Shown here: one piece after another, positions 24,720-35,996 of the stretch | Numbering within the stretch: position 1 is the stretch's first letter | Layout of the letters: each line of letters begins with the position of its first letter | Origin: Combretum micranthum | Lineage: Eukaryota; Streptophyta; Magnoliopsida; Myrtales; Combretaceae | Direction: 5' to 3' | Length of the DNA stretch: 64,000 bases | NCBI GenBank assembly: GCA_024138025.1 | Contig: JAMXBD010000231.1 | Location: 248,001-312,000, forward strand | The notes under the pieces: model-generated | What the model was told of the DNA's origin: nothing | Database searches by the model: none | What the model saw: only the letters and a program-made list of their open reading frames with translations | Translations under genes and position numbers: made by a program

Positions 24720-27700
24720 AAAAGAAAAAAAAAAACTATAGTCTATTATAAGAAATTTTCTCTGAAGTCTACATCTAAACTAATGCTAAATTTCATCTAA
24801 AAATTCCTTAACCAAAAAGGGAATTACCTACTGCAAGGTCCTCAGTCTCAACCATCAATAGCTAAACTGCAAAAGATATCTATAGGAGTATAAGCTAATA
24901 GGCTTATTGAGAATTATTTCCATAAGTAAATACTTGAGTAACAAAATTCAAACAAGTTATTTAGGTAACCAAGTGGGATGCAACATATACGTGAGCAAGC
25001 AAGGCGTATAGTTTTTCGAGAACTATATGTTGAATGGATTTACATCCTTCATTCGGGGTTTGGTGATAAGTAATCTCAAAACGAGTAGTTTTAGGTAAGT
25101 TAAGCTTTCAATCATTACCACCAAGCATATTAAGTCTACTCGGATTAAGCCATGCTTTCTGATTATCACCAAGCATTAGGTTAAATCCATGTCGTAAAGT
25201 AATCGCTTCGAACATAGCTGCCAAGTGTTGCTTTCAACTGCGCTACTATCCTTTTCACCTTAGGATAATAACCCCATGTAATGTGACTCACTTCGTGGTA
25301 TGCATGAATCAATTTATCTAAGATATCATAGCAATATTATGGTAAATTTTAAGGTGATCATAGAATTTCAGACATATCAAATTCTATACTAAGACAAGCA
25401 ATTCTTTATAATCAATTCCCCCGCCTCGATATTTCTTAATGTTATTTCACACAACTTTACATCCATAGCATTTGTCTTTCCCTAAATTCTAATGCATCTA
25501 TACTATAAGCACAATCAAGTACACAATGTAAGGAAATAAACTCACGCTGCCATGACGATACTTCTTCTAAACAGATGAGTTGATCGATCAATCTACTTAG
25601 TCAAAGTAATCCTTAGGATATGGATATTTCTCCTTAAAATCACCTAATCAAGAAAAATACCCATAATGAGTACTTCCTGATAACTATATTGAAATTTGAC
25701 AAAACTATGTCTTAAGAAAGTCAAAATTCGTATAGAAGACAATTTCAACTTAAAAAGGCTATAACTTTGTCATTTTAACTCGGGATTGCGCATATAATAG
25801 ATCGTTTTCTACCTATTCGAAAAAATATATCCATTTCTAAAATTGTTTTCATCAAACTAGGTCATTTGGGCTTCAAAACAGTGGCAATCAGATTCACCAG
25901 GAGATCTCCTATCCCCAAAACAATTGTTTCAAACTTCAAATCATCCAAAGCCATTTGATAAATACTTAGTTATCTATATAGTTGAAAAATTCCTCTTTAT
26001 AGTTACATAGCTCATGTTTCACACATAGTTCAAGTATTTGTTTTCCAACAAAACTTTTTAGTAAAAACAATGTTAGTTGAAGGTTTGTAAAATTATGGTT
26101 TATAAGAAATCCTTTTTGTAAACCTTCCAAAAATGAATCTTTTTTGTTTCCTTTGTTTTCAAAAATATTTTATGCTTATCTTACTATTTTCATGGGTGAC
26201 TTTTCCATAAAAATGAATTTTCCTTTTGGAACTAAGGTCACTATTCCTATTAGTTTCTATACAATTTTTCTTTGACAATTACTCGGAAAATCTTGGTTTG
26301 AAAAATCTCATTTCCTTTTTATGGGATTTCTTTTATATTATGTTTTTGTGAAAAACATTTTATTATCAAAAGTCATCTTTTGGAAAGCAATTTAATATAG
26401 AGATGATTTAAGAAATTTTTTTTCAAAACAAGTGTAGTTTCAAAATTATAGTGAGTTCTTCCTAAAGTTTTGAAAAGAATGGATTTACCTTTATTAACTC
26501 ATAACTTCTAAATTTCAAATAGAACCATTCTTTGATGACAAAATGTCCTTTTTGCAAAAAAGCATATTTGAAGCTTTAAAGTTTAGACAACAACCTTTTT
26601 GTGTATGAACATAAGAATAATAACAAGCAAAAGTATAATGTAATAATAACAATATAATGAATAAGATAAGAAAATAAAATCAAGTATTGAGAGTCTTAGC
26701 CTCTTCCAGGCTCCTGGGACTAAAAAATAAACTAGTCCCAAAGAAAATAATTTAAAAGAAAGGAAATTGTTTTGACTTGATGAGGATAAGCCTAAGATTA
26801 GAAACTAGTCTTAAAACAACATGAAATAAATAAATTGCAAAGAAAGAAAATAAATAATTGCTTTGCATGAAAGCAAATAAATTACAAGTGAGCTTATATG
26901 CTCTAAAGAATATACAGATACATAATTATTATTTAGTTAGATATATATATATATATATATATAAGAGAATTAGCGTAATATCAACAATAAGATATAAAAT
27001 CAACATAAAAATTTTTATGGAAGTTCATGAACAAGAACAATACATGAATATAGTGTAGCTTCCATATCAATTAGTTTAGGAAACTCACACCATGTCATGT
27101 AAAGTTACATGACATGGTAAGATAGCTTGGAGAGATTTCTTACCTAAAGTAAGAATGGTAGTAGTGTTGGTATGAGTAGAAGATAGCTTTGAGAAGAAAT
27201 TTTGAGAGAGTTTTAGAGGAAATTTAGAGAAAATTTTAGAGAGTAATTTGTAGAAGTGAAGTGTGAAAAAATGAAAGAGAAGGGGGTATTTGTAAGGAAT
27301 GAGGAGTGAAGTAGTGATTTAAATAAAAGCAAAAATTGAAAAAGAAATGGAGAGGATAAGAGAGAGGGCATCGGTCAAGGGAGAAGGAGAGAGTGAATGC
27401 GCTTTTTTGTATTTTGTGTATTAAGTAATAATATGTAAAGTAGATATGATATAAAGTTATAGGAAAGATAAAAAGTAATGATAATAGGTTTATATAGTGT
27501 AAGAGTAGGTGGTAGTAAAAGTAAGATAGTTGAATAGTGTAGAATGGTATGAATAGTATAATGTAATGTAGATGAAACTAATAAAGTACCGATAGTAAAA
27601 ATATACGCGTATAAATGCGATATCTGATATTTTTAACTGCTGAAAAATTATGAAACTGATATTTTTGAAAACCTTATAGTTTTACGAGTCTAAAGGTATA

Positions 27701-27988
27701 TTCGAAATATTTTTACTATTCCAAGATCTAGGGCACGTTTTTTGAAAACTATATCCGTTTGGGTTCAAAACGAATCGCGGTTTTACTAATCTAATTTTTT
27801 GAACTCTCCTATATTATTACGAACTAATCTACATACTAATCTCTTACTTACTCACTTAGGGTTACGAACATGGAATTGCCGGACTTAAACTATTGCGTTT
27901 AACTAGGGTTTTGTTGACTTTAAGGTTTCCGGTTGACTTTTTTATTATGGTTTAAGCTTAACCTATCGTAAATCTTTGGGGGTTTACA
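24434..27988 (-). repeat. 5' LTR of the chromovirus
   Basis: Plus-strand ends are TGTCACGCCC and GGGGGTTTACA (3555 bases), collinear with 6823-10331. The right flank GGTTT completes the target duplication. Differences from the other LTR include a run of 22 Cs followed by 14 As (24688-24723) where the other copy has CCCCTGCCAAAA, and a TA microsatellite near 26940-26962. The promoter region near 27290 has tatttgta rather than a good TATA box. Confidence 0.9.
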
Positions 27989-29480
27989 GGTTTTGTGGGG
28001 GACAAAAATAGGTTAAGGATCTTGTTGAGCGAGTTGAAGTCTAAGGGTCGAGTTTTTGACTTCTCTACACGCAAGTTGTATGAGGTAGTTCACTTCTGCA
28101 TTTCTCCTTTTGTCCTGTTTTCCTTTTCCTTTTGTTCTTATTTGTTCATGTTTTTTGTAAACTATGGCAGCCTTCGTGAGGTAGTTAGGTACATGAGGTC
28201 AAATTAGGGGATGGTAAGTTGATTATTTTTGCCCTTTTAATGGCTTTGTCATTCGATTTGTTAATCGTGCTAGCACTCTTAACTTGTACTACTGTTGATA
28301 GGGTAATGAGGAGTTGAAGAGGTCAAAATAGCATCATTGACTAGAGAAGAAGGTTTCTGAGGAGAAGAGGGAAAGAGTCAGGTTGTAGAGCAATCTTAAG
28401 GAGTTAATGATGGGGAAAGAGTGGTTAGTGCATGAGGCGGAGTCAACAGACGTGCATGCTCAATACCAAGTCGTGGAAGCTAAGTGAGGAGAATCTTTTA
28501 CGAAGCAGAGTGTTGATGACCTTGAGAAGAAGTGGAAAGTATGAGGCAAGAACGGGATACTTTGTCCTCATGGTAAAAAGCGATCACTATAGGTTTCAAC
28601 AAGATGAAGGGGGAAAAAGAGATGATGTGCTCAAAGCAAAATGCTCTTAATGTTGATTGTTTCCTCTCTTTTCTTGTTGTTGTCCCCCTTTGTCTTCCCC
28701 CCTTTTATTCTATTTCTTTTTATATTGTTTTTGTTTCTTTTTGTAGATGCATGTGGTAGAGTTAGAGAGTGGGCAAGTTGATCCTACTGTTGCTAAGAAG
28801 AGATATAGTTACTATGGTAACTACAATGGAGTAAACAGGCGCTGTTAGGGCTTGTTTCTCTTCTACAGCTTAGTCTCCTGATGGATTGTCCAGAGTTGAA
28901 GTTTTCATGAAAGGGGAACCAACCTTCTGTGATACTCTAAGTTCCTTTCCTCGAGCCACTCTCATTGTGAATGGGATGGAAAAGGCTAGGTTCTTAGAGT
29001 GGTCGTAGTTAATGGCAACTAAGCTTGGACATTTCCTATTGGAGGTCATTCATTAGCTGCTTCTTGAGTTGAGATTCCTGGATGAATGGTGCACAAGCAT
29101 CTCACCTCTCTCTAGTTGTAGTGTAGTTTAGGTGCCTTGTCACCTTTAGTTAACTTTTAATGCTTTTTTTGGCCCTGTTGTTAGCCTGGGTTTCTGGGGA
29201 GAGGCTAGAGGCCTAGTAGATTCGTGCTCAAGAGATCGGGATGATGGTGACCTTACGAAGCTTAACTGTAAGCTTATGGACTTTGCTGAGGTCACACTCA
29301 GGCTGCACCCACATTTTTTAGTTAGAGCTAAGTAGGTCATGCATTGTGGTACCGCTCTTGGGAGGCATCATGGAGGAAGTTGAGTACTTCTAACTTGAAG
29401 GTCGAATCCTTTTTAGGGTTCTCGGTTCGAAGCTCAATAGATTTTTGTAATAATAGAAATTTTACGTAGTAATCTTTTGT
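27989..29480 (+). pseudogene. Antisense ORF of the Tat element, part 3 (coiled-coil-like)
   Basis: Resumes the plus-strand antisense gene after the chromovirus. From the junction it reads GDKNRLRILLSELKSKGRVF then DFSTRKLYEVVHF. A charged, helix-forming segment at about 28300-28620 follows (for example LEKKVSEEKRERVR, NLKELMMGKEWLVHEAEST), broken by stops and frameshifts. The charge and heptad-like spacing suggest the coiled coil that often follows the N-terminal domain in this protein family; this is inference. A T-rich stretch at 28640-28745 may be an intron or degenerate sequence. The 3' limit (about 29480, near an AT-rich possible poly-A region) is uncertain. Confidence 0.5.
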
Positions 29481-29805
29481 CCAGGATGCTAGTCAAAACT
29501 ACCATGTTAGAAAATCAAAATTGTTGTAATAGTTTGAGAATCAATAAATTTCATTTTTCATTATAAGTTATTTTTTCCTTATTGCTTCATTGTTCATATC
29601 TCTGCTTTGTTGGCCGCATATCTTATTACAATCTCGTTCGACAATATGTCCAATTGAATTGTTAGTTGCATTTATTGAGTTGAGATTTAGATGATGTTTA
29701 ATCAGACGTCTCCCTAGAGAATGCTTGTCTGAGCTCTTTAGTGGGCTCAAACTTATAAAGGAGTATTCAAGCTTTCTTAGTGAATCATAGCTACGAGGGA
29801 GTCGA
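29481..29805. other. Non-coding spacer of the Tat element
   Basis: About 325 bases between the end of the antisense ORF and the minisatellite. It has no protein-like frame on either strand and no recognisable motif. Confidence 0.4.
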
Positions 29806-29991
29806 CCTTATGAGGGGGGTTACCCGAGTTCTTTGAAGGAAGTTGCCCCTTAAGAGAGAGTTACCTGATCTCTTTAAGGGAGTTACCCTTATGAGGGAGT
29901 TGTGCGAGCTCTAGAGGGGAGTTACCCTTAGGAGAGAGTTAGCCAATCTTTTATGGGTAGTTGCCTTTAGGAGGAAGTTGCCCGAGCTCAG
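29806..29991. repeat. Degenerate minisatellite of about 40 bp in the pol-to-LTR region
   Basis: Four to five diverged units share the core 'gagggagttaccc...agctctnnnnnggagttaccc', for example near 29810, 29850, 29890, 29930 and 29965. Units are 38-44 bases. It lies beyond the end of pol and before the antisense ORF, a position where Tat-lineage elements are known to carry variable tandem repeats. Confidence 0.75.
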
Positions 29992-30164
29992 TTAGCACAA
30001 AAGGATGGAGATTTTTTTAAAAACTCCCATGGCTCCTGTTCACTTTAATTTTCTTAGCTCAAATTAGGAGTAGGAGAGATCGCACTATCATGTAAATGTT
30101 ATTTCATTTATAACTTCTTTCATGCATTTATAAGATCATGTTATGACCTATAGGTACATGCAAT

Positions 30165-31330
30165 GGTAATGGATCCTTTAATGAACTTTCTTAGATTGTT
30201 TGTGTTCCAAATGTGGGGAATGAGCCACCTTCTAGTGTTTTGAGCTTGTATGCTCCATTCCCTAGGGCTTCCTTCACTCTGATAGGTCTTCCAAGCTTGA
30301 AGCAAGCTTGCTGCAAGCCTCCTCTGCTCCCATTGCTTCTAGCCTTCTACAGACGAGGTCTCTAGGGAGGAAAACTTTGTGCTTGACCTTCTTGTCATCA
30401 TACCTGGTGGGTATTTATTGCTAGGCCACAACCCTTTTGCACACTATATCATGGGTTTCTTATGTGTCTTCCAGCTCAGCCATGAGGCTACCACATTGAT
30501 AATCACATCATAAGATTGGACTTAGATGTTACGGAGCTCAGGAGCTCAAGTTTAATTGGTAGGATAGCTTCAGATTTAAAAGCCAGTCGGAAGGGGGTTT
30601 CTTTAGTTGGAGTTCTTCTAGTGGTGTGATATCCCCACAGTAGGTTAGGGAGTTCATTCGCTCACTTGCTGCTAAAGCGGTCTAATCTGGACTTTAGCCT
30701 TTGCATTTTGATTTTGTTGATCGCTTCAACTTGACCATTTGCTCGATGTTCAGCCATCAAGGTATAATGTGCAATAATCTTATATTTAGCACAAAAATCC
30801 TCGTATTTTCAAGTTGAACTGTCTTCCATTATCCATCACCATGGAGTGTGGAGCCACAAATTTGACTAAGATGTTTGTGTTGTTTGTGTAGAGTAAGTGC
30901 TGAACATTCTTGTCCGTGACTTTTGCTACCGCTTCGGCTTCTACCCATTTTGTAAAATAATCACACCCAATTATGATGAGCTTCCTTTATCTCGTTGAAG
31001 GATGAAAAAAGACAAGGATAACTAGTCCCCAAATGGCAAATGGCCATGGGTTGGTAAGATAATGTAGGTTTATGCCTGGGGTGTGGTTGATGGGGGCGAT
31101 TTTCTAACATTGCTTACATCGCTATACAAACTCTTTGGTGTCGGTTCTCATGGTAAGCTAGAAGTAGCCAGCTTACATGACTTATGTATGTAGCGATTGA
31201 GCTTTGACATGGTTACTGCATTCCCTAGCATGAAGTTCTTCCAAAACCAGTTGTCCTTCCTCTAAGCGTAGGCAGCGAAGCAAGGGAAAACTGAAACCCT
31301 TCTTGTACAGAACCCCATTGATTAAAGTGT
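30165..31330 (-). pseudogene. Tat element integrase
   Basis: The minus strand reads CKQCQKIAP-like zinc-finger sequence (stops at two positions), LTNPWPFAIWGLVILVFFH where relatives have a D-I-L-G-P-F core, GCDYFTKWVEAEA-type sequence, APHSMVMDNGRQFNSK with the second catalytic Asp, and the characteristic end NTNNLRKFIK close to 30165. The first catalytic Asp position (WGxDIL) reads Val. Many stops. The motif order and the terminal WNxxNLRKF box identify a Tat/Athila-side Ty3/gypsy integrase rather than a chromovirus one, which ends differently. Confidence 0.8.
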
Positions 31331-32400
31331 AGTTGGCAGCTTTATACAATAGCCTCTTCACTTATTCTCTGTTAGAGAACAAGGTGCCATTCATTAGGTA
31401 GTCTTCTATTGGCATCATCCAGCTCAGTAGAGGAGGAACGCTTTGTATCTCGAGCACTTATGCACTTTAGGTGCGATGGATTCTAAGGTGCTCCATAAAA
31501 ATTTTTCCTTCAATCTTGGCCAGGTCGAGAATTATTAAGGAGGTTAAGAGTGAACTTGGAAAGTTTGTTAGCCTCTGAATTATCGGCTCTTGGTATTTTG
31601 ATAGTGTCCCAAGGATAGCTACTAAGTTAAGGATAGAGCTATTTTAAGGTATTCGACCATCTCTTCATTCTTTCCTTCGTAAGAGCCTTTAACCTGTTGT
31701 ACCATGAGTTAGAAATCTAAAAAAAAATTAGTTCTCCAATCTCCCTCAATGTTGATAGCCTCGTACTATGCCCCATTGTTGCTTGTAGGGAAATCGAACT
31801 TCAGGGTGTAACATATTTTGACTTCGTGAGATTCTTCTAAGACTAGGCTAGCTCCACTACCCCCTTGTGTAGAGGATCTATCTACATGGACCATCCATAC
31901 AGCTTTTTATCGGTCTTCTCCCTCTGGTGGCTTGTGCATTCCACCATAAAATCAACCTATACTTGTGCTTTGATGGCATTTCAGGGTCAATATTGCACCT
32001 TGTATGTGTTGAGCTTGATGGCGTACTTTATCATTCTTCAAGAAACATCGAGTTTATGAAGGACTGTTCTCAGTTGCACATTGATGAGAATGATGACTTA
32101 GTGTGCCTAGAAATATGGTTGTAAGCCCTTAGCTGATATTACTATTGTTAAAGTGAATTTCTCCAACTTCGTGTATCTTTCTTCTGCCCCTTGGAGGATG
32201 TGGCTAATGTAATACATAGGTCGGGTGTTTTTGTCCCTCAACTCGGGTCAAGATTGACGATAAAGCTCGATCACTTACCGTTAGGTATAGGTATAGATCA
32301 TCTCTTGGGACAATGGGTTGACAACATTAGTGGTTCTGTCAAGATAATCTTAAGGTCTTCAAAAGACTATTGAGTCTTTTAAATCCATTTAAACTTATCA
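31331..32400 (-). pseudogene. Tat element RNase H
   Basis: The clear part is at about 31700-31915, reading WMVHVDRSSTQGGSGASLVL, then KICYTLKFDFPTSNNGA, a stop, and YEA. This matches the RNase H motif VDGSS...GxGxxL...NNxAEYEA seen in Tat-lineage elements, with VDG changed to VDR and the Glu codon replaced by a stop. Further on, PRADNSEANKLSK fits the terminal Asp motif. Flanking sequence up to the RT region is degenerate, and whether a second RNase H domain was present cannot be judged. Confidence 0.7.
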
Positions 32401-33330
32401 AGATTCTTGAGAATCTTGAGGAGGAATTTACTTAAGGCAGCTATTTTACCTGCGAGCTATTGTATCTCTTTGACTAAAGAGGGTGGTTTCATCTCTAAGA
32501 TGGCTCAAAATTTTTTGGGATTCGCATTAATCCCCTTCTATGATATGATATAGCCTAGGAACTTTCCTAAGGTGATTCTGAAGGCACTTTTCTATGTGTT
32601 GAGCTTGATGTCATGAAGTCGATCAAAAGTTTCTTGGAAATCACAGAGATGGTCTTGTACCTATCTACTCTTCACTATCATATGGTCGACATAAACTTCC
32701 ATATTCCTGCCGATGTGAGGCTTGAAGACTTCGGTGACTAACCTTTGAAAGGTGGCTCTGGTTTTTTTTCAATCCAAACAGCATTACTTTGTAACAGTAC
32801 ATGCCAAAGGAAGTGATGAAAGAGATGTGGACTTCTTTAGCCTCATCCATCTTGATTTGGTTGTAGCTTGTGAAGGCATCCATGAAGCTTAGTAGCTTGT
32901 ATCCTAAGGTGGTATCAATGAGCTAGCCAATCTTGAGTAGTAGGAAACAATCCTTTGAGCATGCCTTATTCAGATGAGTATGATTTATACACATTCGCCA
33001 CCTTTTATTGGATTTTTTTACTATCACCACGTTAGCTAACTAGGTTGGGTATCTCTCTTCCTTAATGAGCGCGACTTGTAAGAGTTTTTGGACTTATTCC
33101 TCAATGACAGCTTGCTGTTCTAGAGAGAAGTACCTGATTTTCTAACGGATCAACCTCTAAATTTTGTTTACGTTCAGTTGGTAGGTGATTACATATGGAT
33201 TAATGCCTGACATGTTAGACGGCGACCGTGTGAAAACATCTTCATTTTCCTGTAAGAACGCAATCAAACTTTCTCTTAGGTCAGGGGAATTGATATCCCC
33301 ATCTTTACTATGCACTCGAGGTTATTGTCC
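32401..33330 (-). pseudogene. Tat element reverse transcriptase
   Basis: The minus strand reads LLQVALIKEERYPT, VVIVKKSNKRWRMCINHTHL then NKACSKDCFLL, SFMDAFTSYNQIKMDEAKE and FITSFGMYCYKVMLFGLKK. The last block is the normal YCYKVMPFGLKN box. A frameshift in a run of eight Ts (32762-32769) then moves the frame to TFQRLVTEVFKPHIGRNMEV and YVDHMIVKSR. The catalytic box YVDD is therefore YVDH. Stops occur at several places. The family assignment to the Tat side of Ty3/gypsy is firm from the IGRNMEVYVDD-type block. Confidence 0.85.
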
Positions 33331-33840
33331 AAGGGGATTTCCTTGATGAGATCGGTAGGTTTGTTGTAGCATTCGAGTCGATTCTCTAATTTAGAGTCTA
33401 TCATGCACATGCAATCCCCTTTTAGTGCCTTGATATTGTTTTCTAGATTATTCTTAGTCTTCTCAGCATGCTCCTATCCTTGTAGGGGTAAAGAACTTGG
33501 CTTTAAGATAGGGTTGTGAGACAATTATACCAAATGTCGACTGCGTAGACTTTCCTAATATGGTTTTGTATGGGGACTAGCAGTCGACCATGAGGAAGTC
33601 GATATGGTATGTAGCGAAAAAGTTCCTTGTCACGAGCTCAAGAGGTAAGTGATGATTTATTAGGGTTGAATGGGTCGCTTGTCGAAACCATATAGCTTAT
33701 GATCATACGACTTTACTTTTAGCTAAACTCGTGCTTCATCTATTTGTAACCTTGGTTGAAAAGGATGTTGATGCTACTTCCAATGTCAATTAGCATCCTC
33801 TTTAACTCTCTAACTTGATATGCGAGATGAGATGACTAAG
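33331..33840 (-). pseudogene. Tat element protease region
   Basis: The minus strand holds LPLELVTRNFFATYHIDFLM then VDC, a stop, SPYKTILGKSTQSTFGIIVS and QPYLKAKF. This is the C-terminal part of the retropepsin-like domain of Tat elements (FLVVDxPSPYNAILGRPWL pattern). The catalytic DxG motif expected upstream, near the solo-LTR insertion at 33840, was not recognised. Stops interrupt it. Confidence 0.65.
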
Positions 33841-33845
33841 GTATC

Positions 33846-35991
33846 TATAATATACAAAATAAATATAAGTGATTAGTGTTCACAAGCTACTAGATTCTAA
33901 TATGCCTTTATGTTGATGTTAAAAATAGGTTAAGTTTGATCAATTTCGTGTTAGAACAAGATTGGCATCAATTGGATCAAGATTCGTAATTTTTGCAATT
34001 TTTGACATTGTACGCCGCCTCCTGGGAAATTTACGCCGCCGGCGTATAAACAATGTAGGAAGGGAACAGTAGCTTTTTTTTTTTTTATCGCTGGGAGGAA
34101 AGCTGCCGGCGTTCATTAGGTTTCTTCTCAATACCGGCATGAAAGCCACCGGCGTAGGACAAAGATTTGCCGGCGTATGAAGGGAGAAATTGAATTCTGG
34201 AAATCAAAGCCCCAACGAACGCTGCCGCGTTCTTGTAATTTTGCCAGCGTATGGTGTAAGCTGACAAGATCTAGAAGTAAGCCCTCGGCGTAGGGCCGGC
34301 GTATGACCAAATTCCTATAAATACGAGACGCGAAAAACATTTTTGACAGATTTCTTTTATAATATATTCTCCTTCATGTAAGAGAGTTTTGGGATGTTCT
34401 TGGAGATTTATGCTTGGAAAATCATCGGGAGAATATTTTCTGATCCAAAGTAAGTAATCTTAACCTTTTCATTGGGATTCTATACAAATTTATACAAGTT
34501 TCTTAGGGTTTGGTTGAATTTTTATATGAAGGTTTTTGGAGAAAACCCTAGCACGTGTAAGATCAGTAAATTGGTGAATGCGAGACGGGTTTTAGCGATT
34601 CAAAGTAGTAAGTAAATCTCCTCTATTATGGATTCCAACAAAATATGATCTAAACAATCCTTATATGTTCTTAATGTATTGCGAATTAGGGTTTTGATGA
34701 AAATAATTGGTGATTGTAGAGTTTTGTACGGTTCCTTGTTATTCTTGAGGATAATTGTGGAGTTTGATCGGAATAGACGGTACAGATAATGGAGATTTCT
34801 TTTCAGGTTAGGATTTTTTTTGGAGAATTCATGTTTGTTAAGGTATTTTGATAGTGCGATCATGTCTGTTGATGTTATATATATTGTAACAGGACATTTG
34901 GAGTTTGTGAAACTGTTATTGGTGTGGATATAGGAGATTGTGGGTTTGGGTTGGCTTTGTTGTTGTTGGTATCAGGTTTTGAGGATTTGATTTAGATTCC
35001 TGAGATTTAGAAAGGTACGACTAATCCATTGTTTGATGTATGTGCTTGTAGATTAGAATTTTTGTGAATGGATGTAGGAACAGAATTGCATGATGAACAT
35101 AATAAATATTTGGCTTAATAATTGCCTGTCTGGTTGTGGTTGGCTTTGATCAGTAGAGACCTGGCAGACAGTGATACTGATGAGGCACCCTGATGATCTT
35201 AGTGTGAGGTTGTCCTGAGTGGACTCTGGCTAAGAAATGATTCCGGTAGAATTTAGGTGTTTAGGAATGGGATTTGGGGAGTATCCACTCATCATATATG
35301 TATATGATTACTTATTTTCAAAATCAGTTGGTTGTTTTTAAAGTAGAGTCTGAGTTACTCTGAGTTCGGAATTTATGTATACTGGATTCTGAACTGTGTT
35401 GTTTTGTTGGATTAAAATAGATAATAAACTGTTGTATACATTTAGTTTAGTTGCATTTATTTATACATGTTGTTTGTGCATAACCTTGCTTAAACTGGAT
35501 TGGATGTTATCGTACTGAGCTTTGCCGCTCATTCTGTTATATTTCAGGTGCAGGTGATGATAGTGTGATATATGATCTATCGGGTTTTGATATCGTCTAT
35601 GAGGATGGGGATGGCGTTAGCGGTCCTGACTACCTTGCTGATGACTAGTTGTATAGTCATATATGATATAGGATGGATCAGAGAATACTTTTTATGTCTG
35701 ATTTAATTTTGTTCATTGAAATTTTAAGTTGTATTTGGAGTTTTCATGTGGTGACAGTTTTAGGGCATGGTTTGACTTGTTGACCTGCAGTTATGTCAAC
35801 AATGACTAGTTTGTTGATTATGGAGATTATATTCTTATCATATTTATTTATTTATGAGGACTACATGTCTTCTTTTATACCATGTGAGTTATTCAGTGTT
35901 ATTCAAGTTAATTGTGGAAATCATAGCCTTAGCGTGCCCTATTAAGAGAGGATACGTGACGGGTTGTAATACCTTAGTTTAGGGCGTTACA
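33846..35991 (+). mobile_element. Solo LTR of a second chromovirus-like family
   Basis: Exact 5-bp duplication GTATC at 33841-33845 and 35992-35996. The 2146-base insert begins TATAATATAC (first bases changed from TG) and ends TTTAGGGCGTTACA. It is not similar over its length to the 3.5-kb LTRs, though the terminal GGGCGTTACA and the motif tttcaggtgcaggtgatg near 35545 are shared by plant chromovirus LTRs. There is no internal coding region. It has a strong TATA box (TATAAATA, 34316-34323) just after a cluster of CpG-rich motifs. It separates Tat gag from protease. Confidence 0.88.
34014..34306 (+). promoter_or_regulatory. Cluster of CpG-rich GCCGGCGTA motifs upstream of the LTR TATA box
   Basis: The motif GCCGGCGTA or one-to-two-base variants recurs at about 34035-34046, 34102-34112, 34133-34140, 34145-34157, 34167-34179, 34221-34231, 34243-34254 and 34281-34305 (twice). 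The surrounding DNA is AT-rich. The cluster ends 10 bases before TATAAATA at 34316. Position in the U3 part and its regular recurrence suggest transcription-factor sites or dense CpG methylation targets; the function is not known. Confidence 0.6.
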
Positions 35992-35996
35992 GTATC

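Larger units (their letters stand above)
6823..27988 (-). mobile_element. Full-length Ty3/gypsy chromovirus (Tekay/Del-like), nested
   Basis: Complete in outline: 3' LTR 6823-10331, polypurine tract 10332-10347, gag-pol, an extra ORF, an initiator-Met-type primer site 24415-24426, and 5' LTR 24434-27988. The exact 5-bp duplication GGTTT lies at 6818-6822 and 27989-27993. Both LTRs read TG...CA. LTRs of 3.5 kb, a Met-tRNA primer site and a chromodomain-type integrase tail suggest the Tekay (Del) clade; that is inference. It is interrupted by a solo LTR (10647-17498) and a MITE (21892-22717). Without these the internal region is about 6.4 kb. The LTRs differ at roughly one base in ten over their first 200 bases by eye, so the insertion is not recent. 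Lost catalytic residues make it non-autonomous. Confidence 0.92.
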
